Shown: positions 1 to 8,011 of the stretch, in pieces
Position numbering within the stretch: position 1 is the first letter of the stretch
Layout: each line of letters opens with the position of its first letter
From: Chitinophagales bacterium
GTDB taxonomy: Bacteria; Bacteroidota; Bacteroidia; Chitinophagales; Chitinophagaceae
Reading direction: 5' to 3'
NCBI GenBank assembly: GCA_015654695.1
Contig: JAATGJ010000134.1
Coordinates: 1-42,614 of the forward strand
Length of the DNA: 42,614 bases
Notes under the pieces: model-generated
Told to the model about the DNA's origin: nothing
Database searches by the model: none
The model's input: only the letters and a program-made list of their open reading frames with translations
Program-made: the position numbers and the translations under genes

Positions 1-611
1 GATAATTCTTTATTGACTGTGATCTTGATACCACTCGCACCTGAAGCTTTGACATTGCAATAATCAGTAGAAAGATCAAATCCTTTAAATGAACTGGCGC
101 CACTGGCATCTACATCCAGGTTGGTAGCCGTACCGGTGATCTTTGTATCCGATGCACCGCTGATATCGAATGTAAGTTTCTTCACGTCAACTTTACCTTT
201 CAGGTCGCTGGCCCCTGAAAGATCTACCAGCAGATCGTTTGCGGTTAAAGTGCCTACAATGGATACATCACAGGCCCCGCTGGCTTTTAGTTTATCAATT
301 GTTTTAAAAGAAATATAGGCTTTCAATTTTTTATTACCCCTGCCCCATTTTCCTTTATTGTTCCACCCTATTTCCAATACACCGTTCTTTACTTCGACCG
401 TGATATTAGCCAGGTCTTTTTCTTCCGCGGCGCTTACAGCTACTTTCTCTTCATTACCCTGTGTCAGGTAAACATCAAAAGCGCTGGATAAGCTGATGGC
501 ATGAAAATTCTTCGCTTCCCTAACCTGTACATTTGGATCACTCACGGTAGGTTGCGCAAACATCATTGCACTTAACAACAGGGCCGGCATTATCGCTGCT
601 ATTTTTTTCAT
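1..611 (-). CDS. GIN-domain (DUF2807) secreted protein, C-terminus cut by window edge
   Basis: The reading frame opens at the ATG at 609-611 with a signal peptide (MKKIAAIMPALLLSAMMFAQ) and runs off the left edge of the window without a stop, so about 203 residues are visible. The sequence matches the two paralogues downstream: a conserved 'FHAISLSSAFDVYLTQG' start of the GIN domain, then a ladder of short repeats, here with SGASD or SGACD turns (for example VDLSGASD, FDISGASD). GIN domains form right-handed beta-solenoids and are common, poorly understood secreted or periplasmic proteins of Bacteroidota. It is first in a same-strand run with 632-1348 and 1369-2091, with only about 20 nt to the next gene. 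Function is unknown; family assignment is firm. Confidence 0.88.
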   Translation of the reverse strand, partial: MKKIAAIMPALLLSAMMFAQPTVSDPNVQVREAKNFHAISLSSAFDVYLTQGNEEKVAVSAAEEKDLANITVEVKNGVLEIGWNNKGKWGRGNKKLKAYISFKTIDKLKASGACDVSIVGTLTANDLLVDLSGASDLKGKVDVKKLTFDISGASDTKITGTATNLDVDASGASSFKGFDLSTDYCNVKASGASGIKITVNKEL

Positions 612-631
612 ATACATTGTTTTTTTATTAA

Positions 632-1348
632 TTAACGACTTGCTTTCTTTATGCTGGAAGATCCGCTTGATTTCATTTCACGGACAGTGCCATTACCTTT
701 ATACACCACATCACTCCCGCCGCTTGCTTCCGCGCTCAATTCTTTATTGATGGTAACATAAACATCACTGCCGCCGCTGGCCTCTAAGTTACAAACATCA
801 GTTGCCAGTTCATAACCTTTAAAATCACTGCCTCCGCTGGCATGAATATCCAGTTTTTTTACAGCACCTGAAATATCCACATCACTTCCCCCGCTGGCTT
901 CCACCTTCAGGTCATTCGCTTCTACTTTTCCATCAAAATCAGATCCGCCGGAAATATCAAGGTTCAGCGCATTTACTTTAATGGTTCCATCTACCCTGAT
1001 GTCGGAGCCACCGCTGCCAGTCAACTTATCAATATCTTTAAATGATACATAAGCTTTCATTTTACGGTTATTCAGGTCAATATTGATACCTGTATTGTGG
1101 TCATACCAGATCTTTAATACCCCATCCCTCACTTCTGTTTTAATCCGGTCGCGGTGTTTAGTTTCAGAAGCGCTTACGGCCACTGATTCATCACCCTGTG
1201 AAAGGTATAGATCAATTCCCCCTGAAACAGATATGGCATGATAACCGCTCACGTTTCTTTTTTCAGCATTGGGATCCCTGATTGTTTTCTGAGCAACTAC
1301 TGCTGAGAAACTGGCTGCAAGTATTATTAAGCTTATTATTTTTTTCAT
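632..1348 (-). CDS. GIN-domain (DUF2807) secreted protein with SGGSD ladder
   Basis: 238 residues beginning MKKIISLIILAASFSAVVAQ, a signal peptide ending in an AQ cleavage site typical of this phylum. After the conserved FHAI-type motif (here YHAISVSGGIDLYLSQG, residues 36-52), the exact pentapeptide SGGSD occurs six times, at about residues 112, 133, 152, 171, 191 and 209, with a final SGS near 228. The 18-21 residue spacing fits one turn of a beta-solenoid, placing SGGSD at the same corner of each coil. It is the middle member of a tandem triplicate. Export to the periplasm or outer membrane surface is inferred from the signal peptide; no enzymatic motif is visible and the biological role is unknown. 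Confidence 0.9.
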   Translation of the reverse strand: MKKIISLIILAASFSAVVAQKTIRDPNAEKRNVSGYHAISVSGGIDLYLSQGDESVAVSASETKHRDRIKTEVRDGVLKIWYDHNTGINIDLNNRKMKAYVSFKDIDKLTGSGGSDIRVDGTIKVNALNLDISGGSDFDGKVEANDLKVEASGGSDVDISGAVKKLDIHASGGSDFKGYELATDVCNLEASGGSDVYVTINKELSAEASGGSDVVYKGNGTVREMKSSGSSSIKKASR

Positions 1349-1368
1349 GGCAATGTGATTTATTAAAA

Positions 1369-2091
1369 TTAAATTTTAGAAACCGATCCGCCGGTACTGG
1401 TTTTAATATCGCGAATACCACCACCGCCTTTGTATTTTATATCGCCGCCCGTGCTGGCTTTCGCATTCAATTCTTTGTCCACGCTTATGAATATCCTTGC
1501 CCCGGTACTGACATTAGCAGAGCAGTTAGTGGTTTTCAAATCTTCACCTAAGAATTTACTACCGGTATCGCCCTCAACATCCAGGCTTTCGGCCTTGCCC
1601 GACAAGGTGATCTTTGATCCTGTGTTCTGACTGACTTTAAATGTAGTGACATTTATTTCCCCTTTTACCAATCCGCCTGTATTGGCTGTCAGGTCCAAAG
1701 AAGAAGATGTAAGTATCCCATTTATTTCAACCTCAGCACCCGTAGTAACATCCAATTGGCTAAGCGTTTTGTAGGAAACATAAGCTTTCAGGTTTTTGCT
1801 CTCATCCTTTTTATTGATAGCGCCGAGCTTCTTATCATAGTATATTTTCAGTGTTCCATTAACTACTTCCGTGACGATCTTTTCCCGGTATTCCGGTTTG
1901 GAAGCGCTTACGGCCACTTCTTCAGTGCTGCCTTCAGTAATGATCAGTTTGATACCTGTTGCCACATTAATTCCATGAAAGCTGCCAATAGTTCTTTTTT
2001 CGGCATTAAGGTCACTGATAGTTTTCTGCGCCAGCAGGTTATAAAAGGCCGTAACCAGTATAAGAGAGAGAAAAATCTTCTTCATAAACAA
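1369..2091 (-). CDS. GIN-domain (DUF2807) secreted protein with TG-type ladder
   Basis: 240 residues with signal peptide (MFMKKIFLSLILVTAFYNLLAQ; the second Met is an equally good start). The N-terminal half aligns with the neighbouring paralogues ('FHGINVATGIKLIITEG'). The C-terminal beta-solenoid carries TG-type turns (TTGAE, NTGG, NTGS, DTGS, STGA, STGG, STGG) where the neighbours carry SGGSD or SGASD. It is probably the first gene transcribed of the three-gene minus-strand cluster, since it lies furthest upstream with an intergenic region before it. Secretion is inferred; ligand or partner is unknown. Confidence 0.9.
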   Translation of the reverse strand: MFMKKIFLSLILVTAFYNLLAQKTISDLNAEKRTIGSFHGINVATGIKLIITEGSTEEVAVSASKPEYREKIVTEVVNGTLKIYYDKKLGAINKKDESKNLKAYVSYKTLSQLDVTTGAEVEINGILTSSSLDLTANTGGLVKGEINVTTFKVSQNTGSKITLSGKAESLDVEGDTGSKFLGEDLKTTNCSANVSTGARIFISVDKELNAKASTGGDIKYKGGGGIRDIKTSTGGSVSKI

Positions 2092-2170
2092 AATGGTTTT
2101 GAAGTGGTACGAAGGCTAGTGTAGAAAAGTTACAGGGTTCAAAAAGAATTTTCCCCTTAATTTTGCCCAA

Positions 2171-2191
2171 GCCTGCCTGCCGGTAGGCAAG
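2171..2191. repeat. REP-like palindrome, CCTGCC...GGTAGGCA type
   Basis: The core TGCCTGCCGGTAGGCA is an imperfect inverted repeat. A close variant lies at 21350-21372 (CCTGCCTGTCCGGTAGGCAGG). From general knowledge, short palindromes of this composition are dispersed in many Bacteroidota genomes. Here it sits between the GIN genes and the riboswitch. Confidence 0.55.
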
Positions 2192-2232
2192 TTCTTATAC
2201 TTTCTAAATGAAAGCTTTGAAAGTTTTCAGCG

Positions 2233-2330
2233 TTTCCCGGGGTGCTTGCTGTCATTTGACCTTTTCGAGAATGATAGCGGCTGAGATCAAACCCGTAAAA
2301 CCTGATCAGGGTAATGCCTGCGCAGGGAAG
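2233..2330 (+). promoter_or_regulatory. TPP (THI-box) riboswitch aptamer
   Basis: All the diagnostic THI-box blocks are present in order: CCCGGGGTGCTTG on the 5' side (P1 and P2), the invariant GGCTGAGA at 2279-2286, ACCCGTAAAACCTGATCAGG across 2291-2310, then GTAATGCCTGCGCAGGGAAG closing P1 with TTCCC at 2234-2238. The aptamer lies about 150 nt upstream of the TonB-dependent receptor on the same strand. Thiamine pyrophosphate binding would be expected to switch off expression of that receptor. Confidence 0.93.
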
Positions 2331-2356
2331 GAGTTCAGATTCGTCCTTTCTCTACA

Positions 2357-2374
2357 GTTCCGATATTTCGGAAC
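2357..2374 (+). terminator. Hairpin in riboswitch expression platform
   Basis: GTTCCGA-TATT-TCGGAAC is a perfect 7-bp stem with a 4-nt loop, about 27 nt downstream of the aptamer and followed by a pyrimidine-rich stretch ending CTCATTTTT at about 2386-2395. It is a candidate terminator or anti-antiterminator for the TPP riboswitch. The T-run is not immediately adjacent, so the mechanism (transcriptional or translational) is not certain. Confidence 0.5.
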
Positions 2375-2480
2375 GGCATTTCCCTCTCATTTTTGACCAT
2401 GATTACAGAATTGACATGATACTGGTGAGTATCCCCTGTTTTTACAGTATGAAATGGTTTAACTATTAAAAAAATAAAAA

Positions 2481-4634
2481 ATGAAGAGGATTGCGATCAT
2501 CCATGGTTTCATGTTCATCAGTGCAACAGTATTTGCACAACAGGATGAACCCAAAGACAGTTTCTATTTGTTAAGCCAGGTAGAAGTGCGGGCCATCCGG
2601 GCCGGGGAAAATGCTCCGTTTGCCAAAACCAATTTATCCAAAAGGGAAATTGGGAAATTGAATCTCGGGCAGGACATTCCTTTCCTGCTCAATTACACAC
2701 CTTCCGTAGTTATCAATTCTGATGCGGGCAATGGCGTAGGCTATACCGGTATCCGCATCCGCGGCACAGATGCGGCAAGGATCAATGTTACATTAAACGG
2801 TATTCCATATAATGATGCCGAAAGCCAGGGCACGTTTTTTGTTGACCTGCCGGATTTTTCTTCCTCGGTTGGGAGCATCCAGATACAGCGTGGCGTGGGC
2901 ACATCCTCCAATGGGGCCGGCGCGTTTGGGGGAAGTATCAATTTCAGCACGAATGAAGTGAATAAAGATGCTTATGGTGAATTAAATAACAGCTTTGGCT
3001 CTTTCAACACCTGGAAGAATACGATAAAGGCAGGGAGTGGTTTACTTGCAGATCATTTTACAGTGGATGCCCGTCTATCCCGTATCAGCAGTGATGGCTA
3101 TATTGACCGGGCAAAAAGCGATCTTAAATCATTTTATTTGTCAACAGCTTATTTAGCCGGTAAATCAACGCTAAGGCTAAATATTTTTTCAGGAAAAGAA
3201 AAAACCTACCAGGCATGGAATGGCGTATCAGAAGCCGATCTGAAAAATGGTAACCGTACCATTAACTATGCAGGTATGGAAAAGCCCGGTGAACCTTATA
3301 ACAATGAAACAGATAATTTTCAGCAGGACCATTACCAGCTATTCTTTGATCATCGTTTTTCTGACAAGTTGATTTTTAATACCGCTTTCTTCCTGACAAA
3401 GGGAAAAGGCTTTTACGAACAATACAAAGCCGGCGGGGACTATGCCGATTATGGGTTACCTGGTCCATCACCAACGGTTACATCCACTGATCTTGTCCGC
3501 CAGCTTTGGTTAGATAATAATTACTATGGCAATATTTTTTCACTGCAATTAAAGAATAAACTATCGCAGTTCACTTTCGGTGGCGGCTGGACAAGGTTTG
3601 ATAACAATCATTACGGCGATATCATCTGGGCGCAGCATGGTTTACCCACACCCACGGTAAGATGGTATGACCTTAATGCAAAAAAAACAGACCTGAATGT
3701 TTATTTCAAACAACAGACACAATTCGCAACACACTGGTATATGTTTTATGATCTGCAATACCGGCATGTATCGTATGATATAAATGGTTTTCGGGACAAT
3801 CCTTTAGTGAGGGTAAGCAGCGATTTTGATTTTGTCAATCCTAAAGCAGGTATCAGTTATAATAAAAATGGATGGAAAGGGTATTTATCTTACAGCATCG
3901 CCAATAAAGAACCCAACCGGGATGATTTTGAAGCAGGCATCAGCCAGCAACCAAAAAGAGAAAAACTGAATGACATCGAACTCGGTGTAGAAAAAACCAA
4001 CAAACAAACGAGCTGGTCGGCTGCATTATACTACATGTATTATAAAGATCAGTTAGTACTCACCGGCCAGATCAATGATGTAGGCGCCTATACGAGGACT
4101 AATATTCCAAAAAGTTACCGGTTAGGGATCGAATTGCAGGGAGGAACAAAAATTAATTCATGGATGAATGTATCCGCCAATCTTGCTGTAAGTAAAAACA
4201 AAGTACAGGATTTTACAGAGTATATAGATGACTATGATCTCGGGGGACAAAAGATCAATCACTACAATGAAACAGATATTGCTTTTTCGCCCACCGCTGT
4301 TGGCGGCGCTACTATTAATTTTTTACCCTGCCCCGATTTTGAGCTGAGTTTGCTGAGTAAATATGTAAGTGACCAATACCTGGACAATACTCAAAATGAA
4401 AACAGGAAGCTAAAGGCTTTTTATACGCAGGATATAAGGGCTATCTATACGTTGAAAAATAAATGGCTGAAAGAAATAAATATTACCGGGCAGGTGAATA
4501 ATATCTTCAATAAAAAGTATGAGCCCAACGGTTATACATTCAGCTATATCTACGGGGGAGCAGTGACAACGGAGAACTATTATTTCCCAATGGCGGGGAT
4601 AAATTTTATGATCGGAGTGAATATTAAATTATGA
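2481..4634 (+). CDS. TonB-dependent outer membrane receptor, predicted thiamine/precursor uptake
   Basis: 717 residues. A signal peptide (to about residue 19, ...TVFAQ) is followed by a plug domain with classic motifs: LLNYTPSVVINSDAG, GYTGIRIRGTDAARINVTLNG and QRGVGTSSNGAGAFGGSINF, then a 22-strand-type beta-barrel ending in an aromatic/hydrophobic C-terminal strand (...GVNIKL). There is no N-terminal carboxypeptidase-regulatory-like domain, so it is a plain receptor and not a SusC type. The TPP riboswitch immediately upstream is the basis for the substrate prediction: in Bacteroidota, TonB receptors under THI-box control have been predicted to import thiamine or its precursors. The downstream gene is convergent, so it is probably monocistronic. 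Substrate is inferred from regulation, not sequence. Confidence 0.9.
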   Translation: MKRIAIIHGFMFISATVFAQQDEPKDSFYLLSQVEVRAIRAGENAPFAKTNLSKREIGKLNLGQDIPFLLNYTPSVVINSDAGNGVGYTGIRIRGTDAARINVTLNGIPYNDAESQGTFFVDLPDFSSSVGSIQIQRGVGTSSNGAGAFGGSINFSTNEVNKDAYGELNNSFGSFNTWKNTIKAGSGLLADHFTVDARLSRISSDGYIDRAKSDLKSFYLSTAYLAGKSTLRLNIFSGKEKTYQAWNGVSEADLKNGNRTINYAGMEKPGEPYNNETDNFQQDHYQLFFDHRFSDKLIFNTAFFLTKGKGFYEQYKAGGDYADYGLPGPSPTVTSTDLVRQLWLDNNYYGNIFSLQLKNKLSQFTFGGGWTRFDNNHYGDIIWAQHGLPTPTVRWYDLNAKKTDLNVYFKQQTQFATHWYMFYDLQYRHVSYDINGFRDNPLVRVSSDFDFVNPKAGISYNKNGWKGYLSYSIANKEPNRDDFEAGISQQPKREKLNDIELGVEKTNKQTSWSAALYYMYYKDQLVLTGQINDVGAYTRTNIPKSYRLGIELQGGTKINSWMNVSANLAVSKNKVQDFTEYIDDYDLGGQKINHYNETDIAFSPTAVGGATINFLPCPDFELSLLSKYVSDQYLDNTQNENRKLKAFYTQDIRAIYTLKNKWLKEINITGQVNNIFNKKYEPNGYTFSYIYGGAVTTENYYFPMAGINFMIGVNIKL

Positions 4635-4641
4635 GTGCGGG

Positions 4642-4684
4642 ATTAAGAGTTATGAATTACACAAACCAATTCATACCTCTTAAT
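4642..4684. terminator. Long hairpin between convergent genes
   Basis: ATTAAGAGTTATGAATT and AATTCATACCTCTTAAT form a 17-bp inverted repeat with one mismatch and a 9-nt loop. It lies between the convergent ends of the TonB receptor and the rhodanese gene. It may act as a bidirectional terminator, although neither side has a strong T-tract. Confidence 0.5.
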
Positions 4685-4693
4685 TCATAATCA

Positions 4694-5008
4694 TTAACTT
4701 TTGCTGCCAAACTTTTCCTGCCAGTCCAGCACACCACCCAGTACATTCACTGTATTGGTAAAGCCCAGTTTTTCCAGGAACAGGCAGGCGGTAACACTTC
4801 TGACCCCGCTGCGGCAATGAATAATGACTTCTTCATTTTTCAGATCGTCAATCTCGTCTGTCTGCATAGACTGTATCATACCCAGGGGTATTAATTGCGC
4901 CCCTATATTGAACTCAGCATATTCATGCGGTTCACGCACGTCAATTACATGCAGTTTTTCCCCGGCATCCATCCGGCTTTTCAGTTCTTCTACGGTGATA
5001 TTTTTCAT
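4694..5008 (-). CDS. Single-domain rhodanese-like protein
   Basis: 104 residues, a stand-alone rhodanese fold: VIDVREPHEYAEFNIGAQLIPLG is the typical CH2A-type N-terminal motif, and IIHCRSGVRS carries the active-site cysteine in the six-residue loop CRSGVR. Proteins of this size transfer sulfane sulfur to cyanide, thiols or sulfur-carrier partners in the cytoplasm; no signal peptide is present. It follows the PASTA protein on the same strand with a gap of only 15 nt, so it may be co-transcribed with ddl. The physiological sulfur acceptor cannot be read from the sequence. Confidence 0.92.
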   Translation of the reverse strand: MKNITVEELKSRMDAGEKLHVIDVREPHEYAEFNIGAQLIPLGMIQSMQTDEIDDLKNEEVIIHCRSGVRSVTACLFLEKLGFTNTVNVLGGVLDWQEKFGSKS

Positions 5009-5023
5009 AAATGATTATTCAAA

Positions 5024-5830
5024 TTATAAATCGGGTGGAGTTGCAGTAGTACTGTCGGATACAGGTTTTTCCGCCTGCAGCCATACATCCATTGTCTGAC
5101 CTGTACGTATATATTGAAATTTCTTTTCTTCATCAAAGCGCTCAGGGTTTTGCTTGTATATATACGCATTGCAGGTATCAGCTATTTCAGATGCCATAAC
5201 TGATCCGATGATCAAACCATGTGATTCCATCATCGCTTTCGCATCACAATACCGCATACCGATCAGTTGCGGAACAACAAACTTTTCATTGCCTACTCCG
5301 CTACCGAGTACAAAAGAAATGGTGCTGCCCATGCGGATCTTTGTTCCGGGTATAATAATACTGCCTTTATAACGCTGTTCCAGTACGGCATTCTTCGCAA
5401 AATTTGACTGGTAAATAGTATCGCCTACCCTGAGACCCATATTCTTTATTTCCATTTCCGCACTGCGAAAACTGAAACCTACGAGGTTGGGCATCTCGAT
5501 CATCGGTGGCACCGCACGGTTGATAGTAAGATAAACGGTGCGGTTTACTTTTACCAGTTCATCAGCTTCCGGTACCTGTTTGAGTACCTTTAGCGGCTTA
5601 ACCGTATCCACATAAATGGAATCCTGTATCTCTACATCAAAACCAGCTTTTTCCATTATTTTTTTTGCTTCGTCAAAAGATTTGCCTGTCACAGATGGAA
5701 CGGTTCTGGATTCGGCATGATGAGTGATCCAGTTAAGAGAAAAAATAAAGATAAATAATATAGCTACAGTCAGCAATATTCCTGTCAGGATGTTTAGCCA
5801 AAGAGGACGATGTGTGATGAATTTGAACAT
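5024..5830 (-). CDS. Membrane-anchored protein with three PASTA domains
   Basis: I chose the ATG at 5828-5830 (MFKFITHRPLWLN...); an upstream in-frame ATG at 5872 would extend it by 14 residues and overlap the end of ddl by 17 nt. One transmembrane segment (LNILTGILLTVAILFIFIFSL) is followed by three PASTA repeats starting near TVPSVTGKSFDEAKKIME, EMPNLVGFSFRSAEMEI and VVPQLIGMRYCDAKAMM. PASTA domains bind peptidoglycan stems or beta-lactams in PknB-type kinases and some PBPs, but no kinase or transpeptidase domain is present here. Its place immediately after D-Ala-D-Ala ligase supports a cell-wall role. The C-terminus is a short Thr/Ser/Pro-rich tail. Confidence 0.88.
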   Translation of the reverse strand: MFKFITHRPLWLNILTGILLTVAILFIFIFSLNWITHHAESRTVPSVTGKSFDEAKKIMEKAGFDVEIQDSIYVDTVKPLKVLKQVPEADELVKVNRTVYLTINRAVPPMIEMPNLVGFSFRSAEMEIKNMGLRVGDTIYQSNFAKNAVLEQRYKGSIIIPGTKIRMGSTISFVLGSGVGNEKFVVPQLIGMRYCDAKAMMESHGLIIGSVMASEIADTCNAYIYKQNPERFDEEKKFQYIRTGQTMDVWLQAEKPVSDSTTATPPDL

Positions 5831-5855
5831 AATAATTATACCCCGCATTCCCAAT

Positions 5856-6839
5856 TTAAAAACATTCTTCAACCAATTTAGTATAAAATTCTTTTAAACT
5901 CCAGCCCATTTCTTTTACCTGCTGCGGTACGATGCTGGCTTCACTCTGGCCGGGAATAGTGTTTATCTCCAGCATAAACGGTTTTCCGGCTTCTTCATTG
6001 TATATAAAATCTATTCTTACTACCCCGCGGCAGTTAAACACGGCATATATCTTCCCGGCTGCATCCCTTATTTTATCGGCGATGGTTTCATCCACCTGCG
6101 CCGGTGTCATTTCCTCGGATTTACCCTGGTACTTCGCTTCAAAGTCAAAGAAATCTTTGTCATCATGCGCTTTAACTTCGGTCAACGGCAGTACAATGAT
6201 ATTCCCTTTTGTTTTGAAAACACCCACGGTAAATTCACGGCCCTGTATCATTTCCTCTACCAGCACCTGGTCATCTTCATTAAATGCTTTAGCGATAGCC
6301 GCTTCCAGTTCTTCAGCTTTACTCACCTTACTCATACCGATACTGGAACCGCCATTGTTGGGTTTTACAAATACCGGTAATTTTAATTCATTGGAAATTT
6401 GAGAAGCTGAAACAGGTAAATGTTTGAACAAATGAACAGAATGCGCCACAGCAATACCGGCCATCTTAGCGACGGCTACTGCATATCTTTTGTTGAAGGT
6501 GATGGCAGAAGTAGCAGCATCACAACCCGTATAAGGGATCTTTAATGTATCAAAATAGCCCTGTAGTTTGCCATCTTCCCCGGGTGTGCCATGCATACCG
6601 ATGAATACCGCATCAAATTTTATCTTTTCACGGTCCAGTTGAATGGAAAAATCGTTTTTATCAATGGATATTTTCCGGCCGTCCTCAAATTGATAGTACC
6701 AACCCTCTGGGTTTATATCAATCTTGTAAACATTGAATTTTTCGCTGTCAAGGTTATTGCCGATTGTCGCAGCGCTTCTATAGGATATTACGGCTTCCCC
6801 TGAAAAACCGCCGGTCACCAGCGCTATGGTCTTCTTCAT
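5856..6839 (-). CDS. ddl: D-alanine--D-alanine ligase
   Basis: 327 residues from the ATG at 6837-6839 (MKKTIALVTGGFSGE); a further in-frame upstream ATG at 7001 would add 54 residues with no family counterpart and is rejected. ATP-grasp signatures: GMHGTPGEDGKLQGYFDTLKIPYTG, FVKPNNGGSSIGMSKV, VEEMIQGREFTVGV and FMLEINTIPGQSEASIVPQQ, with the metal-binding E/N pair in EINT. The enzyme joins two D-alanines in the cytoplasm for the peptidoglycan stem peptide. The first glycine-rich loop reads GGFSGEAVIS, while the E. coli form is GGxSxEHEVS, a common variation. The downstream PASTA gene is almost contiguous, suggesting an operon. Confidence 0.95.
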   Translation of the reverse strand: MKKTIALVTGGFSGEAVISYRSAATIGNNLDSEKFNVYKIDINPEGWYYQFEDGRKISIDKNDFSIQLDREKIKFDAVFIGMHGTPGEDGKLQGYFDTLKIPYTGCDAATSAITFNKRYAVAVAKMAGIAVAHSVHLFKHLPVSASQISNELKLPVFVKPNNGGSSIGMSKVSKAEELEAAIAKAFNEDDQVLVEEMIQGREFTVGVFKTKGNIIVLPLTEVKAHDDKDFFDFEAKYQGKSEEMTPAQVDETIADKIRDAAGKIYAVFNCRGVVRIDFIYNEEAGKPFMLEINTIPGQSEASIVPQQVKEMGWSLKEFYTKLVEECF

Positions 6840-6915
6840 GTAGTGTATTGTGATTTGGCTGTGCAAATATTGAGGAAAATTGGCGCAGCAGGAAATTTCA
6901 AACGCTAAAAATGAT

Positions 6916-7377
6916 TTATTTCTCTTTACCAAGGCCGGGATTGCCGGTATCCAGTACAAATTTCCAGTTGCCATCAGCTTGTTTCTTCCAGATAGAAACA
7001 TAAGTTCCCCTGATGAGGGTATCCTTAGTATTCAGCGTATATATACCATAAGTAAATCCAAGATCACCTGAAGCGCCCACCTCGGCATAAGATGGTTCCC
7101 ATGTAAGTGTAAAAGAAGAATCATTGCTATTTTGAAGATACTGCCGGGCATCCTTACCAACGATCGGGTAATTACCGGGCCGCAACAGCACTCCTGCTGA
7201 ATCTATATAGTGCAGAAAAGCCGCTTTCATTCCTTTATTTTTTGACATTTCGGAAAAAGCCCTGTCGGTATTATCTATGACTTTTACCTGGCTGGCAGCG
7301 GCATCCCTGTCAGTAGCTGTATTACATGATAAAGTGCTTATCCAAAACAAACCTGCTAAAACCAGGAGATATCGCAT
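6916..7377 (-). CDS. NTF2-like (DUF4440/SnoaL-type) lipoprotein
   Basis: 153 residues. MRYLLVLAGLFWISTLSC is a lipoprotein signal with a lipobox ending at Cys18. The mature part has the helix-then-beta-sheet profile of DUF4440 proteins: FSEMSKNKGMKAAFLHYIDSAGVLLRPG near the start, GDLGFTYGIYTL in the middle and GTYVSIWKKQADGNWKFVLDTGN near the end, the last being the most recognisable family motif. Such domains have a cone-shaped pocket, but substrates are usually unknown. It is upstream of ddl on the same strand (77 nt gap), which does not by itself suggest a shared function. Confidence 0.85.
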   Translation of the reverse strand: MRYLLVLAGLFWISTLSCNTATDRDAAASQVKVIDNTDRAFSEMSKNKGMKAAFLHYIDSAGVLLRPGNYPIVGKDARQYLQNSNDSSFTLTWEPSYAEVGASGDLGFTYGIYTLNTKDTLIRGTYVSIWKKQADGNWKFVLDTGNPGLGKEK

Positions 7378-7418
7378 GCTGGAATGATTTATTGCTTCCT
7401 GATGTGAAGGGGCATAAG

Positions 7419-7448
7419 AAAGGTGAAGGCTGTTTCTCCTTCACCTTT
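7419..7448. terminator. Hairpin AAAGGTGAAGG / CCTTCACCTTT
   Basis: A perfect 11-bp inverted repeat with an 8-nt loop. It lies in the 218-nt gap between the NTF2-like and ferredoxin genes, both on the minus strand. A terminator role for the upstream ferredoxin gene is plausible, but no long T-tract follows. Confidence 0.45.
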
Positions 7449-7554
7449 GTACGACGGGAAATATCACCCGCCAAAGTTAAACAGCAGAGCTGCTTTATTT
7501 ATATACTGTAAGGTAAACTCTATTTTCAAAAAAAAACTTACAATGAACTTAAAC

Positions 7555-7582
7555 TTATGCACAGTATAAAAACTGTGCATAA
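7555..7582. terminator. Hairpin TTATGCACAGT / ACTGTGCATAA downstream of ferredoxin gene
   Basis: A perfect 11-bp stem with a 6-nt loop, 13 nt past the stop codon of the ferredoxin gene. In the minus direction it follows the coding end directly, as expected for a 3' hairpin, but the sequence after it is only weakly T-rich. Confidence 0.5.
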
Positions 7583-7595
7583 AAAACAATTCACA

Positions 7596-7943
7596 TTATA
7601 TATGCAGCATTTCCTTTTTGAGCATTAACTGCTCCACGGTTTCCTGGTACATTTCATCGGGGACACAGCAATCAACCGGGCAAACAGCAGCGCATTGAGG
7701 TTCTTCATGAAAACCCTGGCACTCTGTACACTTGTTGGGAGTAATATAATAAATGTCAACACTGACAGGTGCATTTTTCTGATCAGCGTCTACTACTGTT
7801 CCATCGAGGAGGGTATAGGAACCTTTAACGGAAGTTCCGTCCGCAATGGCCCATTCTACCCCGCCTTCATAGATAGCGTTATTGGGACATTCTGGTTCGC
7901 AGGCGCCGCAATTGATACATTCTTCTGTGATCTTGATAGCCAT
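7596..7943 (-). CDS. 2[4Fe-4S] dicluster ferredoxin
   Basis: 115 residues. Two cluster motifs are visible: CINCGACEPECP (CxxCxxCxxxCP) near the N-terminus and CTECQGFHEEPQCAAVCP in the second half, which has the longer CxxC-x8-CxxxCP spacing of the YfhL-type ferredoxins. A 40-residue insertion between the clusters (VEWAIADGTSVKGSYTLLDG...) is characteristic of the Bacteroidota members. It transfers electrons in the cytoplasm. It is divergent from the acyl-CoA reductase gene with only 68 nt between start codons, a pairing that suggests shared regulation and perhaps electron exchange with that pathway; the latter is inference. Confidence 0.93.
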   Translation of the reverse strand: MAIKITEECINCGACEPECPNNAIYEGGVEWAIADGTSVKGSYTLLDGTVVDADQKNAPVSVDIYYITPNKCTECQGFHEEPQCAAVCPVDCCVPDEMYQETVEQLMLKKEMLHI

Positions 7944-8011
7944 AAAAATTGATTAATACTTTGAAGTTAATTTTGCAAGCCAAGTTATCAAAACAAAATT
8001 AATCTTTGCAA

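Noticed and set aside
1282-2124. Plus-strand open frames opposite the GIN genes
   Set aside because: They are antisense shadows of repetitive coding sequence with no signal of their own.
6840-7001. N-terminal extension of ddl
   Set aside because: The 54 extra residues lack conservation; the ligase fold starts at MKKTIALVTGG.
8006-8011. TTG start for the acyl-CoA reductase two codons before ATG
   Set aside because: ATG at 8012 gives a normal N-terminus; the TTG offers no advantage.
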